Shown here piece by piece: positions 1-8,426 of a DNA stretch of 44,123 bases. The notes beneath the pieces were generated by a model. The model worked only from the letters and a program-made list of their open reading frames with translations, was not told where the DNA came from and searched no databases. A program made the position numbers and the translations under genes. Each line of letters opens with the position of its first letter. Positions within the stretch are counted from its first letter, which is position 1. Source of the DNA: Paenibacillus sp. PastM-3 (lineage in GTDB: Bacteria; Bacillota; Bacilli; Paenibacillales; Paenibacillaceae); assembly GCF_029893965.1 (NCBI RefSeq), contig NZ_JARXXP010000037.1, positions 1 to 44,123 on the forward strand, written 5' to 3'.

Positions 1-93
1 TTGGAGCTTTGTTAACCTTTTGGAACCGCCGTATGCGGACCCGCATGTACGGTGGTGTGAGAGGACGGGGGCTTGCCGCCCCCTCCTACTCGA
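1..93 (+). mobile_element. 3' end of a group IIC (bacterial class C) intron
   Basis: The first bases fold like domains V and VI of a group II intron. ACCGCCGTA near position 25 pairs with TACGGTGGT near position 50 around a short loop, which is the domain V hairpin. A second GC-rich hairpin (GGGGGC / GCCCCC) follows and ends in CTACTCGAT, the usual 3' end of class C introns. A T-rich stretch directly follows, and such introns are known to insert next to terminators. The reverse-transcriptase ORF would lie upstream, outside the window. The exact 3' splice point is not certain. Confidence 0.72.
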
Positions 94-394
94 TTATCTT
101 TTTTCAGAGCAATGAATAATTCCTATACATATGAATGTTGAAATTGCAGTTGTATGAGCCGCACGGTGACTTCGAGCAACGCAGGAGACGGTGAGGGAAA
201 GTTTTTAGCACGGAGTTACGGCATCGAGCGCGGAATTTATATCACAATTAATGTTATATATAGTATCGCAATCGCTACTGTCGAGCTCAAGTACGGCTTA
301 TTACGGCATGTTAATTCACTTGACAATTTAATATTTTATCTATTAAAATTTTAAATGTTATATAATTTAACATAATCATCTAGGGGGGGTAGGC
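94..394. other. Intergenic leader region before the amidase gene
   Basis: No convincing gene is visible here. A short open frame at 154-354 has no ribosome site and resembles nothing I recognise. The 3' part is very AT-rich and holds a promoter-like TTGACA at 320-325 with TTAAAA at 343-348 (17-bp spacer). A strong G-rich ribosome site lies at 382-388 before the ATG at 395. I checked by eye for common riboswitch cores and saw none. Confidence 0.5.
320..348 (+). promoter_or_regulatory. Candidate sigma-A promoter for the amidase gene
   Basis: TTGACA (320-325) matches the -35 consensus exactly. It is followed after 17 bases by TTAAAA, a mediocre -10 box. A TATAAT further on (361-366) has no -35 partner at correct spacing. 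Start of transcription would be about 40 bases before the ATG. Confidence 0.5.
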
Positions 395-3388
395 ATGAGA
401 TTATTTACTGGTAAACGGATTGGCAAGAAGGTAGTGGTAACATCGCTGCTGTGTGGTATGCTGCTGGGCAATACCTATACGGCTTCTGCATTCGAGTGGA
501 ACGGTATGATTAGCAATGCCACGACTACAACGGCGGCGATAAATAATTTGAGAGCTGTCGTACAAGAAGCCATGGCTATTGATCTGAATAATTATCCAGC
601 CATCTATGTGGATAATGTGAAGTATGCCTTGTCCGTTGCGGAGTCCATCACCCCAAACAACACGGTTGAGAAAATTAATGTAGCCGCCCTCACGCTGCGA
701 GTCGCACTCGATACGCTGACCATTGATTTACAGGAATCGACGATTGAAGACATACAGGCTATGGTGAGGGCTAAGAGGCTCACTTACGAGCAACTGGTCA
801 ACATGTATTTGGCCCGAATTAATTTATACGATTTGCATACCGTCAAATTAAACTCGGTTGCCATCATTAATCCGAATGCCCTCATACTAGCCAGGGAAAG
901 TGACGCAGCGGTTGCGGCAGACCCTTCCAAAGCCACCGGCATGTTCGGCATTCCTGTCCTCCTCAAAGATAATATCAACGTTGCGGGTACTGATGGCATG
1001 CCGACTACGGCAGGCTCCGTCGCACTGGCGAAGAATTTCACACTGGAAGATTCGTTTATGACGGATAAGCTTAAGCAATCAGGCGCGATTATTCTGGGAA
1101 AAGCCAATCTTTCTGAGTTTGCCAACTTTATTGCCTCGGGTATGAGAAGCGGCTATTCTACTCTGAATGGTCAAGTATTGAACCCTTATAAGCCTGGTGT
1201 GATTGATGTCTCCGGTTCATCATCCGGTTCCGGGGCAGGTGCTGCAGCAGCTCTTGCCGCCATTACCGTCGGAACAGAGACCTCCGGTTCGATTCTGTCA
1301 CCCTCTACCAATAACTCGCTGGTAGGCTTGAAGCCGACTGTCGGCCTCGTAAGCCGGAACGGGATCATCCCTCTTTCGCACAGCCAAGATACGGCAGGAC
1401 CGATGGGGCGCAACGTTTCCGATGTGGCTGCTCTGCTTACGGCCATGCAGGGATATGATCCTGACGATATCCATATCAATATGGGCGTTGACAATGAGAT
1501 TGTAGTCGATGAATCCTATCTGGATGCACACATGGAGAACTACAGTGATTATTTGAAGGAGGATGGCCTTCAAGGCAAAGTCCTCGGCGTGTACAGTATT
1601 CCTAACGCTAATAGTCAGCCTGATATGTATGCCGCCTTCCAACAAGCGATCCAGGTTCTTGAAGCTCAGGGTGCGACAATCGTCTATTCGTCGATCAATG
1701 GCGGCGGATTGTCCAGCGAAGTGACTTCTGCTCCAGCGTCGAAAGTGCTGTATTACGATTTCAAGCAGGATATTAATCATTACTTGGCATCTGAGCCCAA
1801 TCCGATTAGGGCGGCCGACAATAGAACAGTGATCACGAATTTGCAGGATGTCATTAACTATAACAGCACCCGTCCGGATGTATTGAAATACGGGCAGAGC
1901 ATTCTGATCGAAAGCCAGTCGTATGATATGACACCGGGCTCTGCAGATTACCAGAAATACTTGTCTCAACGAGCAGCTGATATCGAATGGTCCAGAAAGA
2001 ATGGGATCAACTATCTCATGAGCAAGTACAATCTGGATGCACTCATCGGGATGAACGGTGCCACAACAGGCATTGCCGCCAAGGCGGGTTATCCAAGCAT
2101 TACGGTACCGGCGGGGTATCGTACACTCGCTAGCAGCAATGGATCGCCGATTAACCTCCAGATTACGGGCGATGCCTTCACTGAAGAACAGCTTATCCAA
2201 ATGGGATATGCATTCGAGCAGGCTACCAAAGCCCGCATTGCTCCAGGTATGGCTGTAAAGGACCAGCTCAAGGCGCTGATTGACGATGCTGCAGCATTGA
2301 ATGCAAGCGGCAATGTGTACAACACCGCACTTGCCGTATACACAAGCAACTTCTCGACACAGCGAGAGGTAGACCGGGCAGCACTTGAACTGTATAACGA
2401 CCTGTACGGTCCGAAAGTTCTCTATTTCCAGGATACGGGATCGTTAAAGGTCGGGGAGACCAGACAGTCGGTCGTGTCGGCGACCTATCATGATTCTTCG
2501 GTGCAGATCATACCTTCCGGAGTATATTATACGAGCAGCGATGCTACGGTGGCATCGGTCGTCTATGACAGCGGAGAGGTTACAGCGCTAAGTCCCGGAG
2601 AAACGGTCATCACTGCAACATACGGTGAATGGAAAGGCCTCTACCATTTAATGGTCGAACCAGCAACAACGCCAACAACGCCAACAACGCCAACAACCCC
2701 AACAGTACCAATACCTACAGCTACTCCGTCGCCGTCGCCAACTGCTACACCAGTACCAACTGCAACGCCATATTCGTTCTTCAATGAAAAGGTTAACCTG
2801 GATGTAATCAGAACTATGCTGGAACAAGCAAACGCTGTAACTGCGATTACATTCACGGATGTGCAGAACGGTTCACCAGCAGCTAAAACCATTACGTTAG
2901 CGGCCAAGCTTGGAATCGTTAATGGATATGCGGATGGCTCATTCCATCCTAATGCTGCAGTAACTAGAGCAGAATTTGCAACAATGTTAGTGAAAGCACT
3001 GGGTCTGGAGACTGCAGGCGGTTCCGGCTTTTCGGACACTCAAGGTCACTGGGCGGCAGCTGCAATTGGAGCATTACAATCAAGCGGTCTTATTAACGGT
3101 TATTTAGATGGAACGTTCAAGCCGAATCAGAATATCACTAAAGCAGAAATCGTGTCCATGCTTTCCAAAGTAGCGAACCCGGCTCCCGCTTCGACACTGA
3201 CTGCGTTTAGTGATGTTTCAGGCAGCTGGGCAGAGAGTGCAATTAACCAACTGGCAGATAGCGGCATTGTAAAGGGCGCAGGTGATGGAACCTTCAAACC
3301 TAATGCACAGGCTACTAGAGCACAATCGCTACTTATGATCATGCGCATGCTGAACGTTGGTCTTGGTCTTTCACTAGATATAGAGTAA
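395..3388 (+). CDS. Secreted SLH-anchored amidase-signature enzyme
   Basis: This 997-residue protein has an N-terminal signal peptide (about residues 1-32, ending TASA). Residues about 115-640 form an amidase-signature domain that would hydrolyse an amide bond. The Ser-cisSer-Lys triad is visible: K191 in LLKDN, cis-Ser S275 in the GSSSG motif and nucleophile S299 in TSGSIL. A BIG2-like immunoglobulin domain follows at about 672-756. Then comes a Thr/Pro linker (about 757-800) and three SLH repeats (about 821-995) that should bind the enzyme to secondary cell-wall polymer outside the cell. The start is fixed by a G-rich ribosome site and the signal peptide. The substrate is unknown; peptide amides or cell-wall amides are possible. 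It is a single-gene unit with its own promoter and terminator-like hairpin. Confidence 0.9.
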   Translation: MRLFTGKRIGKKVVVTSLLCGMLLGNTYTASAFEWNGMISNATTTTAAINNLRAVVQEAMAIDLNNYPAIYVDNVKYALSVAESITPNNTVEKINVAALTLRVALDTLTIDLQESTIEDIQAMVRAKRLTYEQLVNMYLARINLYDLHTVKLNSVAIINPNALILARESDAAVAADPSKATGMFGIPVLLKDNINVAGTDGMPTTAGSVALAKNFTLEDSFMTDKLKQSGAIILGKANLSEFANFIASGMRSGYSTLNGQVLNPYKPGVIDVSGSSSGSGAGAAAALAAITVGTETSGSILSPSTNNSLVGLKPTVGLVSRNGIIPLSHSQDTAGPMGRNVSDVAALLTAMQGYDPDDIHINMGVDNEIVVDESYLDAHMENYSDYLKEDGLQGKVLGVYSIPNANSQPDMYAAFQQAIQVLEAQGATIVYSSINGGGLSSEVTSAPASKVLYYDFKQDINHYLASEPNPIRAADNRTVITNLQDVINYNSTRPDVLKYGQSILIESQSYDMTPGSADYQKYLSQRAADIEWSRKNGINYLMSKYNLDALIGMNGATTGIAAKAGYPSITVPAGYRTLASSNGSPINLQITGDAFTEEQLIQMGYAFEQATKARIAPGMAVKDQLKALIDDAAALNASGNVYNTALAVYTSNFSTQREVDRAALELYNDLYGPKVLYFQDTGSLKVGETRQSVVSATYHDSSVQIIPSGVYYTSSDATVASVVYDSGEVTALSPGETVITATYGEWKGLYHLMVEPATTPTTPTTPTTPTVPIPTATPSPSPTATPVPTATPYSFFNEKVNLDVIRTMLEQANAVTAITFTDVQNGSPAAKTITLAAKLGIVNGYADGSFHPNAAVTRAEFATMLVKALGLETAGGSGFSDTQGHWAAAAIGALQSSGLINGYLDGTFKPNQNITKAEIVSMLSKVANPAPASTLTAFSDVSGSWAESAINQLADSGIVKGAGDGTFKPNAQATRAQSLLMIMRMLNVGLGLSLDIE

Positions 3389-3414
3389 TGTAATCATTTC
3401 ATATTATTTGCCAA

Positions 3415-3444
3415 GGGCAGGTACTGGTTAAACAGTATCTGCCC
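3415..3444 (+). terminator. Hairpin downstream of the amidase gene
   Basis: GGGCAGGTACTG pairs with CAGTATCTGCCC (one G-U pair) around a six-base loop. The tail TATTTCTAT is only moderately T-rich, so this is a probable but not textbook terminator. Confidence 0.6.
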
Positions 3445-3512
3445 TATTTCTATAGGTGCGGCCAGGGCACCTGTTTGGGAGGTATAACAACCTCGCCTCG
3501 CTGGATGATATA

Positions 3513-3522
3513 TTTACGTAAA
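3513..3522. promoter_or_regulatory. LacI-type operator copy 1 (TTTACGTAAA)
   Basis: A perfect 10-bp palindrome centred on CG, typical of LacI-family operators. It lies about 60 bp upstream of the -35 box of the regulator gene and could serve as an auxiliary site. Confidence 0.55.
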
Positions 3523-3579
3523 CTCAAGGGGTTGATGGATTGACTTTTAAGATGAAAGTCCTTTCAAAACTGCAGTTCG

Positions 3580-3608
3580 TTGACCCTGGTATTGAAAAGT
3601 GATACAAT
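3580..3608 (+). promoter_or_regulatory. Sigma-A promoter of the LacI-type regulator gene
   Basis: TTGACC (3580-3585), a 17-base spacer and TACAAT (3603-3608). The operator palindrome at 3618-3627 covers the expected transcription start, so the gene should repress itself. Confidence 0.75.
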
Positions 3609-3617
3609 CATTAAAAA

Positions 3618-3627
3618 TTTACGTAAA
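3618..3627. promoter_or_regulatory. LacI-type operator copy 2 (TTTACGTAAA)
   Basis: Identical to copy 1. It sits 9 bp after the -10 box, where a bound repressor would block transcription start. Confidence 0.7.
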
Positions 3628-3649
3628 AAATATCAGGAGTTGTGATTTG

Positions 3650-5656
3650 ATGGCTACTATTAACGAGATCGCTAAAGAAGCCGGGGTTTCGATTGCTACG
3701 GTTTCCCACGTAATAAACAAATCAAGGTATGTAAGTCCGGAGCTTGTTGAAAGAGTAGAGGAGATCATTAAAAGGACCGGTTATGATAAAAAGTTAAAAA
3801 ATAAAAGCAGCAAGCTGAAAATCGGCAAAAGCTCCGAAATCGCAATCGTCATCCCTGATTTATGCGGCACTTTGTATCCGAAATTGGTTTCTGAGATTTC
3901 TGGTTATTTAATTGAAAAAGGGTATAATCCGGTTGTTCATTTTCATCATGACAAGGTTGCTCAGGAAAAAGATATCATAACGAATATCGTTTTTAATAAG
4001 CGGATTGCCGGGGCCATAATTGTTCCTGTAAGTACGGAAGGCAAGCAGTTTGATAAACTAGTGCAGCATCGTATTCCTTTCGTATTTTTAGACAGAACGG
4101 TTAAAAATACAGGGGCCGGCTCTGTACTTTCCGATGGTGAAGGCGGAATGTATCAAGCGGCCATGCATTTGTTGAGATCCGGGCATGAAGAGATCGCATT
4201 AATTATTGAGAGAGGCCGGTTTTCCTCATCGGAGAGCAAGATCAAAGGTTACCAGGACGCTCTGAGTTCGTACAAGCTGCCATTTAGAGGCGAAATGGTG
4301 TTGGACGCAGACAATAACAGTTATGAGGATATCGAAAAAAAGGTTAAAGACGTATGGGTCCGTATTAAGCCGTCAGCTTTTATTGCAAGCGGCAATCGGA
4401 TGACATTAAATCTGTTAAAGGTGTTGAACAAATTAGGGCTGGAGTGTCCGGCAGATGTGTCGGTTATCGGATTCGGCGATGAAGAGTGGTCGGAAATTGT
4501 GACCCCTCCTTTAACCATGCTTAAGCACGATACAAAGGAGATAGGAATCCAGGAAGTCAAGCTTTTGCTTAAACAAATAGAAAAGCTTTCAAATTTTGCT
4601 GAACAAATTCAGATTCCTATGGAGCTCTCTATACGGCGGTCGACCCAAGTTATAGGTAAGGGTCCATTCGGAGAAAAAACGATCTCCCCGGAGGAATTGA
4701 CCATTTCCCAAGCAGAGGCGGATCAACTGAAGGCGGGCAATTATAAGGTTGCAATTTCCTTTCACTATGGGGGTACGGCATGGGCAAGGCTGTATGAGAA
4801 TGGAATCCGCAACACCCTCGATAAGTATGGAATATCAATTCTTTCCATTACCAATGCGCACTTTGATCCTATATTACAAGTCAACCAGCTGGAAGGTTTA
4901 AGGCTTCAACAGCCGGATGCGATCATCGCTATACCTGTTGATGATGAGGTGACGGCAAAGAAATTCCACAGTATATCGGAACAAGTCAAGCTTATCTTTA
5001 TGAGTAATATTCCTGAAGGAATGAACAAGGACCAGTATGCATCCTGTGTATCCGTTAATGAACGGGAAAGCGGTCAAAATGTAGCTTTGCTGTTAGGGAA
5101 CTACTTTAAGAATGAGAAGGATGTCAAAATCGGTTTTATTGGTCACGGCGCTCCGTTTTACGGGACTCATTTGCGAGATGCTGTGGCGAAAGAGGTCATT
5201 ACAACGAGTTTTAAAAACATTGAAATTGTGAATGAGCAGTATTTCCATAAGATTGAAAACACTTATGAAATATGCAAAGAAATGCTGAGGGCCAATCCTG
5301 AAATTAAAGGGCTGTATATATCCTGGGATAGGCCGTCACTTGAAGCGATCAAAGCACTAAAGGAATTAAAAAGAGAAGATATATCGATCTTCACCTTTGA
5401 TTTGGACATTGAAATTGCAACTTATTTAGCTAAAGAAGAAATGGTGAAGGGGCTTTCTACTCAAAGGCCTTATCAGCAAGGCATTGCGGTCGGATTAGCG
5501 ACGGCAAAAGCTTTGCTGGGACAAGATGATTATAAATATATCGGCGTACAACCGTATCTGGTGGAGTCGAACAATTTGTTGAAGGCGTGGAAGGATATAA
5601 CACTTGAGCCGGCTCCGCCGGAGATAGAGAGCCTTATTTTGGATAAATTTACGTAA
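3650..5656 (+). CDS. LacI-family regulator fused to a second sugar-binding domain
   Basis: A 668-residue regulator, about twice the usual LacI length. Residues 1-50 are the LacI helix-turn-helix and hinge helix (MATINEIAKEAGVS, TVSHVIN). Residues about 60-345 are the normal LacI periplasmic-binding-like domain. Residues about 360-650 form a second domain of the RbsB/peripla_BP_4 type, opening at NYKVAISFHYGG. No signal peptide or membrane segment occurs between them, so both lie in the cytoplasm. I chose the ATG at 3650 because AGGAG at 3635-3639 is well spaced and the family start motif begins there; an upstream in-frame start at 3599 would lie before the operator. It probably represses the ABC sugar operon and itself through TTTACGTAAA sites. 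The inducers are unknown; two pockets could sense two ligands. Confidence 0.88.
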   Translation: MATINEIAKEAGVSIATVSHVINKSRYVSPELVERVEEIIKRTGYDKKLKNKSSKLKIGKSSEIAIVIPDLCGTLYPKLVSEISGYLIEKGYNPVVHFHHDKVAQEKDIITNIVFNKRIAGAIIVPVSTEGKQFDKLVQHRIPFVFLDRTVKNTGAGSVLSDGEGGMYQAAMHLLRSGHEEIALIIERGRFSSSESKIKGYQDALSSYKLPFRGEMVLDADNNSYEDIEKKVKDVWVRIKPSAFIASGNRMTLNLLKVLNKLGLECPADVSVIGFGDEEWSEIVTPPLTMLKHDTKEIGIQEVKLLLKQIEKLSNFAEQIQIPMELSIRRSTQVIGKGPFGEKTISPEELTISQAEADQLKAGNYKVAISFHYGGTAWARLYENGIRNTLDKYGISILSITNAHFDPILQVNQLEGLRLQQPDAIIAIPVDDEVTAKKFHSISEQVKLIFMSNIPEGMNKDQYASCVSVNERESGQNVALLLGNYFKNEKDVKIGFIGHGAPFYGTHLRDAVAKEVITTSFKNIEIVNEQYFHKIENTYEICKEMLRANPEIKGLYISWDRPSLEAIKALKELKREDISIFTFDLDIEIATYLAKEEMVKGLSTQRPYQQGIAVGLATAKALLGQDDYKYIGVQPYLVESNNLLKAWKDITLEPAPPEIESLILDKFT

Positions 5657-5657
5657 A
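5648..5657. promoter_or_regulatory. LacI-type operator copy 3 (TTTACGTAAA)
   Basis: A third exact copy, overlapping the stop codon of the regulator gene and lying 45 bp upstream of the importer promoter. It could pair with copy 4 for DNA looping. Confidence 0.6.
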
Positions 5658-5701
5658 AAAAGCACGGAACACCTGTAATTCATAAAATTTTATTGAAAGC
5701 G

Positions 5702-5731
5702 TTGACTTAAAAAACAGTAGTGTGCTATATT
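5702..5731 (+). promoter_or_regulatory. Sigma-A promoter of the sugar importer operon
   Basis: TTGACT (5702-5707), an 18-base spacer and TATATT (5726-5731). The operator copy at 5731-5740 touches the -10 box. A leader of about 120 bases follows before the binding-protein gene. Confidence 0.72.
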
Positions 5732-5740
5732 TTACGTAAT
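5731..5740. promoter_or_regulatory. LacI-type operator copy 4 (TTTACGTAAT)
   Basis: Nine of ten bases match the palindrome. Its place right after the -10 box fits repression of the importer operon by the neighbouring LacI-type regulator. Confidence 0.65.
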
Positions 5741-5858
5741 CAATAGCATGAAAGCGGTTCAATATTGACTATCCGTTATTAACAGATGTATGTATCTGCT
5801 TTTCGGACGCTTTCTTAGCTAAAAAAATAACTTAGTTAAATCTTAGGGGGTTATAAGG

Positions 5859-6833
5859 ATGAAAAAAATTTTTAAAGCACTTTCAGTGACAGTTTTGGCT
5901 TTATCTCTTACCGCTTGTGGCAGCGCTAACAACAAAGCGGATACTGGTAATGCCGGCAATACTCCAAAGGGTGATGGCACGTTAAGCTTTGCTTTCCTGC
6001 CAAACACGCAAAATAATACGTTCCAGACAGCCATGACAAAAACATACGAAAAACTGGCTAAAGAAAAAGGCGTAAAGTTCACCATGCTGGATCCGGATTA
6101 TGACTTGAACAAACAGATGAATCAAATGTCTGACGCTGCAAACCAGGGATTTGATGCGGTGTTCGTCATTCCGGTTGACTCTGCAGGAATTCGTCAAGGA
6201 TTAGAACAGCTTAATGATAAAAATATTCCGGTATTTAACGTGGATACAGCGGTAATCGAAGATGACCGGGATTTAGTTGCGAGTGTAATCGCCACCGATG
6301 CTTTCATGGCGGGTAAATTGATGGGCGAGCAAATGGTGAAAGATTTTCCGGACGGCGGAGAAATTGCGATTCTGGATTTCCCTTCCAATGAAAGCTGCGT
6401 TCAGCGTGTTGCCGGCTTCATGGAGGGTCTAGGGGATAACAAGTCGAAATTTAACATTGTTGCACAGCAAGACGGCAAAGCCGCATTGGATGCTTCCTTG
6501 CCAATCGCTGAGGACATCATTCAAGCCCATCCTGATTTAGCAGCCATCTTTGCGATCAATGACCCTTCCGCACTGGGTGCGGCCGCAGCAGTAGAAGCAA
6601 GCGGTAAAAACATTGGCGTGTACTCCATCGATGCTTCTCCAGACGGAAAAGCTGCAATAGTGGATGGATCCCTTAAAGCGGTAGCGGCTCAGGTGCCTAT
6701 TCAAATCGCCGAACAATCGTTCAATGCCGCTCTTGATTTATTAGAAGGAAAAGAAATTGAGAAAGAAATGCTGCTGCCTTCACATGTGGTAACCAAAGAA
6801 ATGGCTGAAGAAACAGCTGGCGAGTGGCAGTAA
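5859..6833 (+). CDS. RbsB-like sugar-binding lipoprotein of an ABC importer
   Basis: A 324-residue extracellular solute-binding protein that would deliver a sugar to the importer encoded next. The N-terminus is a lipoprotein signal peptide ending in the lipobox LTAC (Cys at about residue 20), followed by a Ser/Asn-rich tether. The rest follows the ribose/galactose-binding fold (FAFLPNTQNN, FVIPVDSAG, AIFAINDPSALGA). AGGGGG at 5845-5850 precedes the ATG. It is first in the operon. A strong hairpin just after it likely lowers expression of the downstream genes relative to this one, which is common for binding proteins. The sugar is unknown; the fructokinase at the operon end hints at a ketose or a ketose-containing sugar. 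Confidence 0.9.
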   Translation: MKKIFKALSVTVLALSLTACGSANNKADTGNAGNTPKGDGTLSFAFLPNTQNNTFQTAMTKTYEKLAKEKGVKFTMLDPDYDLNKQMNQMSDAANQGFDAVFVIPVDSAGIRQGLEQLNDKNIPVFNVDTAVIEDDRDLVASVIATDAFMAGKLMGEQMVKDFPDGGEIAILDFPSNESCVQRVAGFMEGLGDNKSKFNIVAQQDGKAALDASLPIAEDIIQAHPDLAAIFAINDPSALGAAAAVEASGKNIGVYSIDASPDGKAAIVDGSLKAVAAQVPIQIAEQSFNAALDLLEGKEIEKEMLLPSHVVTKEMAEETAGEWQ

Positions 6834-6875
6834 TTGAGCGATATAGCCCTTAAAATCGTATAGTTTCATTCTCAC

Positions 6876-6910
6876 AGAATGCAGGTTTATCCTGCATTCT
6901 ACATTTTTTA
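6876..6910 (+). terminator. Intrinsic terminator/attenuator within the sugar operon
   Basis: AGAATGCAGG and CCTGCATTCT form a perfect 10-bp stem with a five-base loop, followed by six Ts. It lies between the binding-protein gene and the ATPase gene, so it probably allows only partial read-through. No new promoter is evident after it. Confidence 0.8.
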
Positions 6911-6929
6911 CTTTCGGAGGTGAACATCA

Positions 6930-8420
6930 TTGGTTGAAAACGTCCTGGAAATGCATTCGATTGCTAAAAGCTTTGGACAAACACAGGCATTAAACGGAAT
7001 CAACTTTGAGCTTAAATCTGGAGAAATTCACGCCTTGCTCGGTGAGAATGGCGCAGGCAAATCCACGTTAATCAAAGTTTTGGGCGGGATTCATCAACCC
7101 GATCGCGGTGAAATTTCGATCAATGGAAATACGGTACAGATCAAAGGCGTTCACGATGCACAAGCCCACGGTATTGGTGTCATTCACCAGGAAATCGTTC
7201 TCGTACCCTATCTGACTGTTGCAGAGAACATCTTTTTGGGGAGAGAGCCTGTTACGAAGCTGGGGTTGATCGATAGAAAGCAAATGAACGCCGAGGCCCA
7301 AGAGATGGTTAAGGAATTGGGATTAAACCTTGATGTGAACACTTTGGTCGGGGAGTTATCGGTAGCTCACCAGCAGTTGGTAGAGATCGTTAAGGCGATT
7401 TCATTTAATATAAAAATTCTAGTCATGGATGAACCTACGTCCTCATTATCGGATGAAGAGGTCAAACATCTCTTTGTAACGATGGAAAGATTAAGGCAAA
7501 ATGGCGTAAGCATGATTTACATTTCGCATAAGTTTGAAGAATTGTTTACCATAACGGATCGAATTACCATCATCAGGGACGGTACGTATGTCGGAACCGT
7601 GATTACGAAAAATAGCAGCCCTGATGAGCTCGTGGCGATGATGGTAGGCAGAGAGCTGAAAAACTTTTATACAAGAACCTATTCTCGTCAAGATGAGGTT
7701 GTCCTGAAAGTCGACCATCTGTCAAAACAGAATGTTTTTGAAGATATTAGCTTTTCCGTACACAAGGGTGAAATCCTTGGCTTCTCAGGCCTGATGGGTG
7801 CGGGAAGAAGCGAACTCATGCTTGCTATATTTGGCGCTTATGGTTACGATAACGGATCTGTTTCTCTGAACGGGGAAGAGCTGAAGATTAAAAGCTGCAG
7901 TGATGCCATTGAAAAAGGGATTGCACTGGTTCCGGAGGATCGCAAGGATCAAGGCCTCGTATTAATGAATTCCGTTGGTTTTAATATGACGCTGTCTGAG
8001 CTGAAGCACCTTATGAAAAATAAACTGATTGTCAGTGAGGAAAAAAGAAGCGCATTAATCAGCACTTATATCAAGAGTTTAAATATAAAGACGGCTTCGC
8101 CTGATGCGGAAGTGTCCAGTTTATCCGGAGGAAATCAACAAAAAGTGGTTTTGGCTAAATGGTTAGCTACAAATCCGAAGCTCTTGATTCTTGATGAACC
8201 GACTAGGGGCGTTGACGTAGGCGCAAAATCCGAAATTTATTCCATTATTAACGAGCTTGCTAAACAGGGGCTGGCTATTATTTTAGTCTCCTCTGAGCTT
8301 CCTGAAATCATCAATATGTGTGATTCTGTTTGTGTCATGCGAGAAGGAAAATTAACTGCACAGTTAGCCCAGTCAGAACTATCTCAAGAAAATATTATGC
8401 GCTTTGCAACAGGAGGGTAA
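6930..8420 (+). CDS. RbsA/MglA-like sugar ABC transporter ATPase
   Basis: A 496-residue protein with two ABC nucleotide-binding domains in tandem, the hallmark of the ribose/galactose (CUT2) importers. The first domain has Walker A GENGAGKST near residue 37 and Walker B VMDEPTSSLSDEE. The second has the usual degenerate Walker A GLMGAGRSE, the signature LSGGNQQK and LILDEPTRGVDVG. It would power sugar uptake from the inner face of the membrane. The start is a TTG at 6930, set by CGGAGG nine bases upstream. The permease gene begins seven bases after its stop codon, which supports one transcript. Confidence 0.94.
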   Translation: MVENVLEMHSIAKSFGQTQALNGINFELKSGEIHALLGENGAGKSTLIKVLGGIHQPDRGEISINGNTVQIKGVHDAQAHGIGVIHQEIVLVPYLTVAENIFLGREPVTKLGLIDRKQMNAEAQEMVKELGLNLDVNTLVGELSVAHQQLVEIVKAISFNIKILVMDEPTSSLSDEEVKHLFVTMERLRQNGVSMIYISHKFEELFTITDRITIIRDGTYVGTVITKNSSPDELVAMMVGRELKNFYTRTYSRQDEVVLKVDHLSKQNVFEDISFSVHKGEILGFSGLMGAGRSELMLAIFGAYGYDNGSVSLNGEELKIKSCSDAIEKGIALVPEDRKDQGLVLMNSVGFNMTLSELKHLMKNKLIVSEEKRSALISTYIKSLNIKTASPDAEVSSLSGGNQQKVVLAKWLATNPKLLILDEPTRGVDVGAKSEIYSIINELAKQGLAIILVSSELPEIINMCDSVCVMREGKLTAQLAQSELSQENIMRFATGG

Positions 8421-8426
8421 TGTAGC

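Noticed and set aside
100..300. Possible riboswitch in the amidase leader
   Set aside because: I compared it by eye with the cores of c-di-GMP, cobalamin, SAM, lysine, guanidine and T-box elements and found no match.
154..354. Short plus-strand ORF of 66 codons before the amidase gene
   Set aside because: No ribosome site, no family resemblance, and it overlaps the amidase promoter.
1298..2200. Long minus-strand ORF inside the amidase gene
   Set aside because: It is antisense to a well-supported gene, has no ribosome site and no recognisable domain.
2666..2790. Repeated CCAACAACG units as a possible CRISPR or tandem-repeat array
   Set aside because: They encode the Thr/Pro linker of the amidase protein in frame; there are no spacers.
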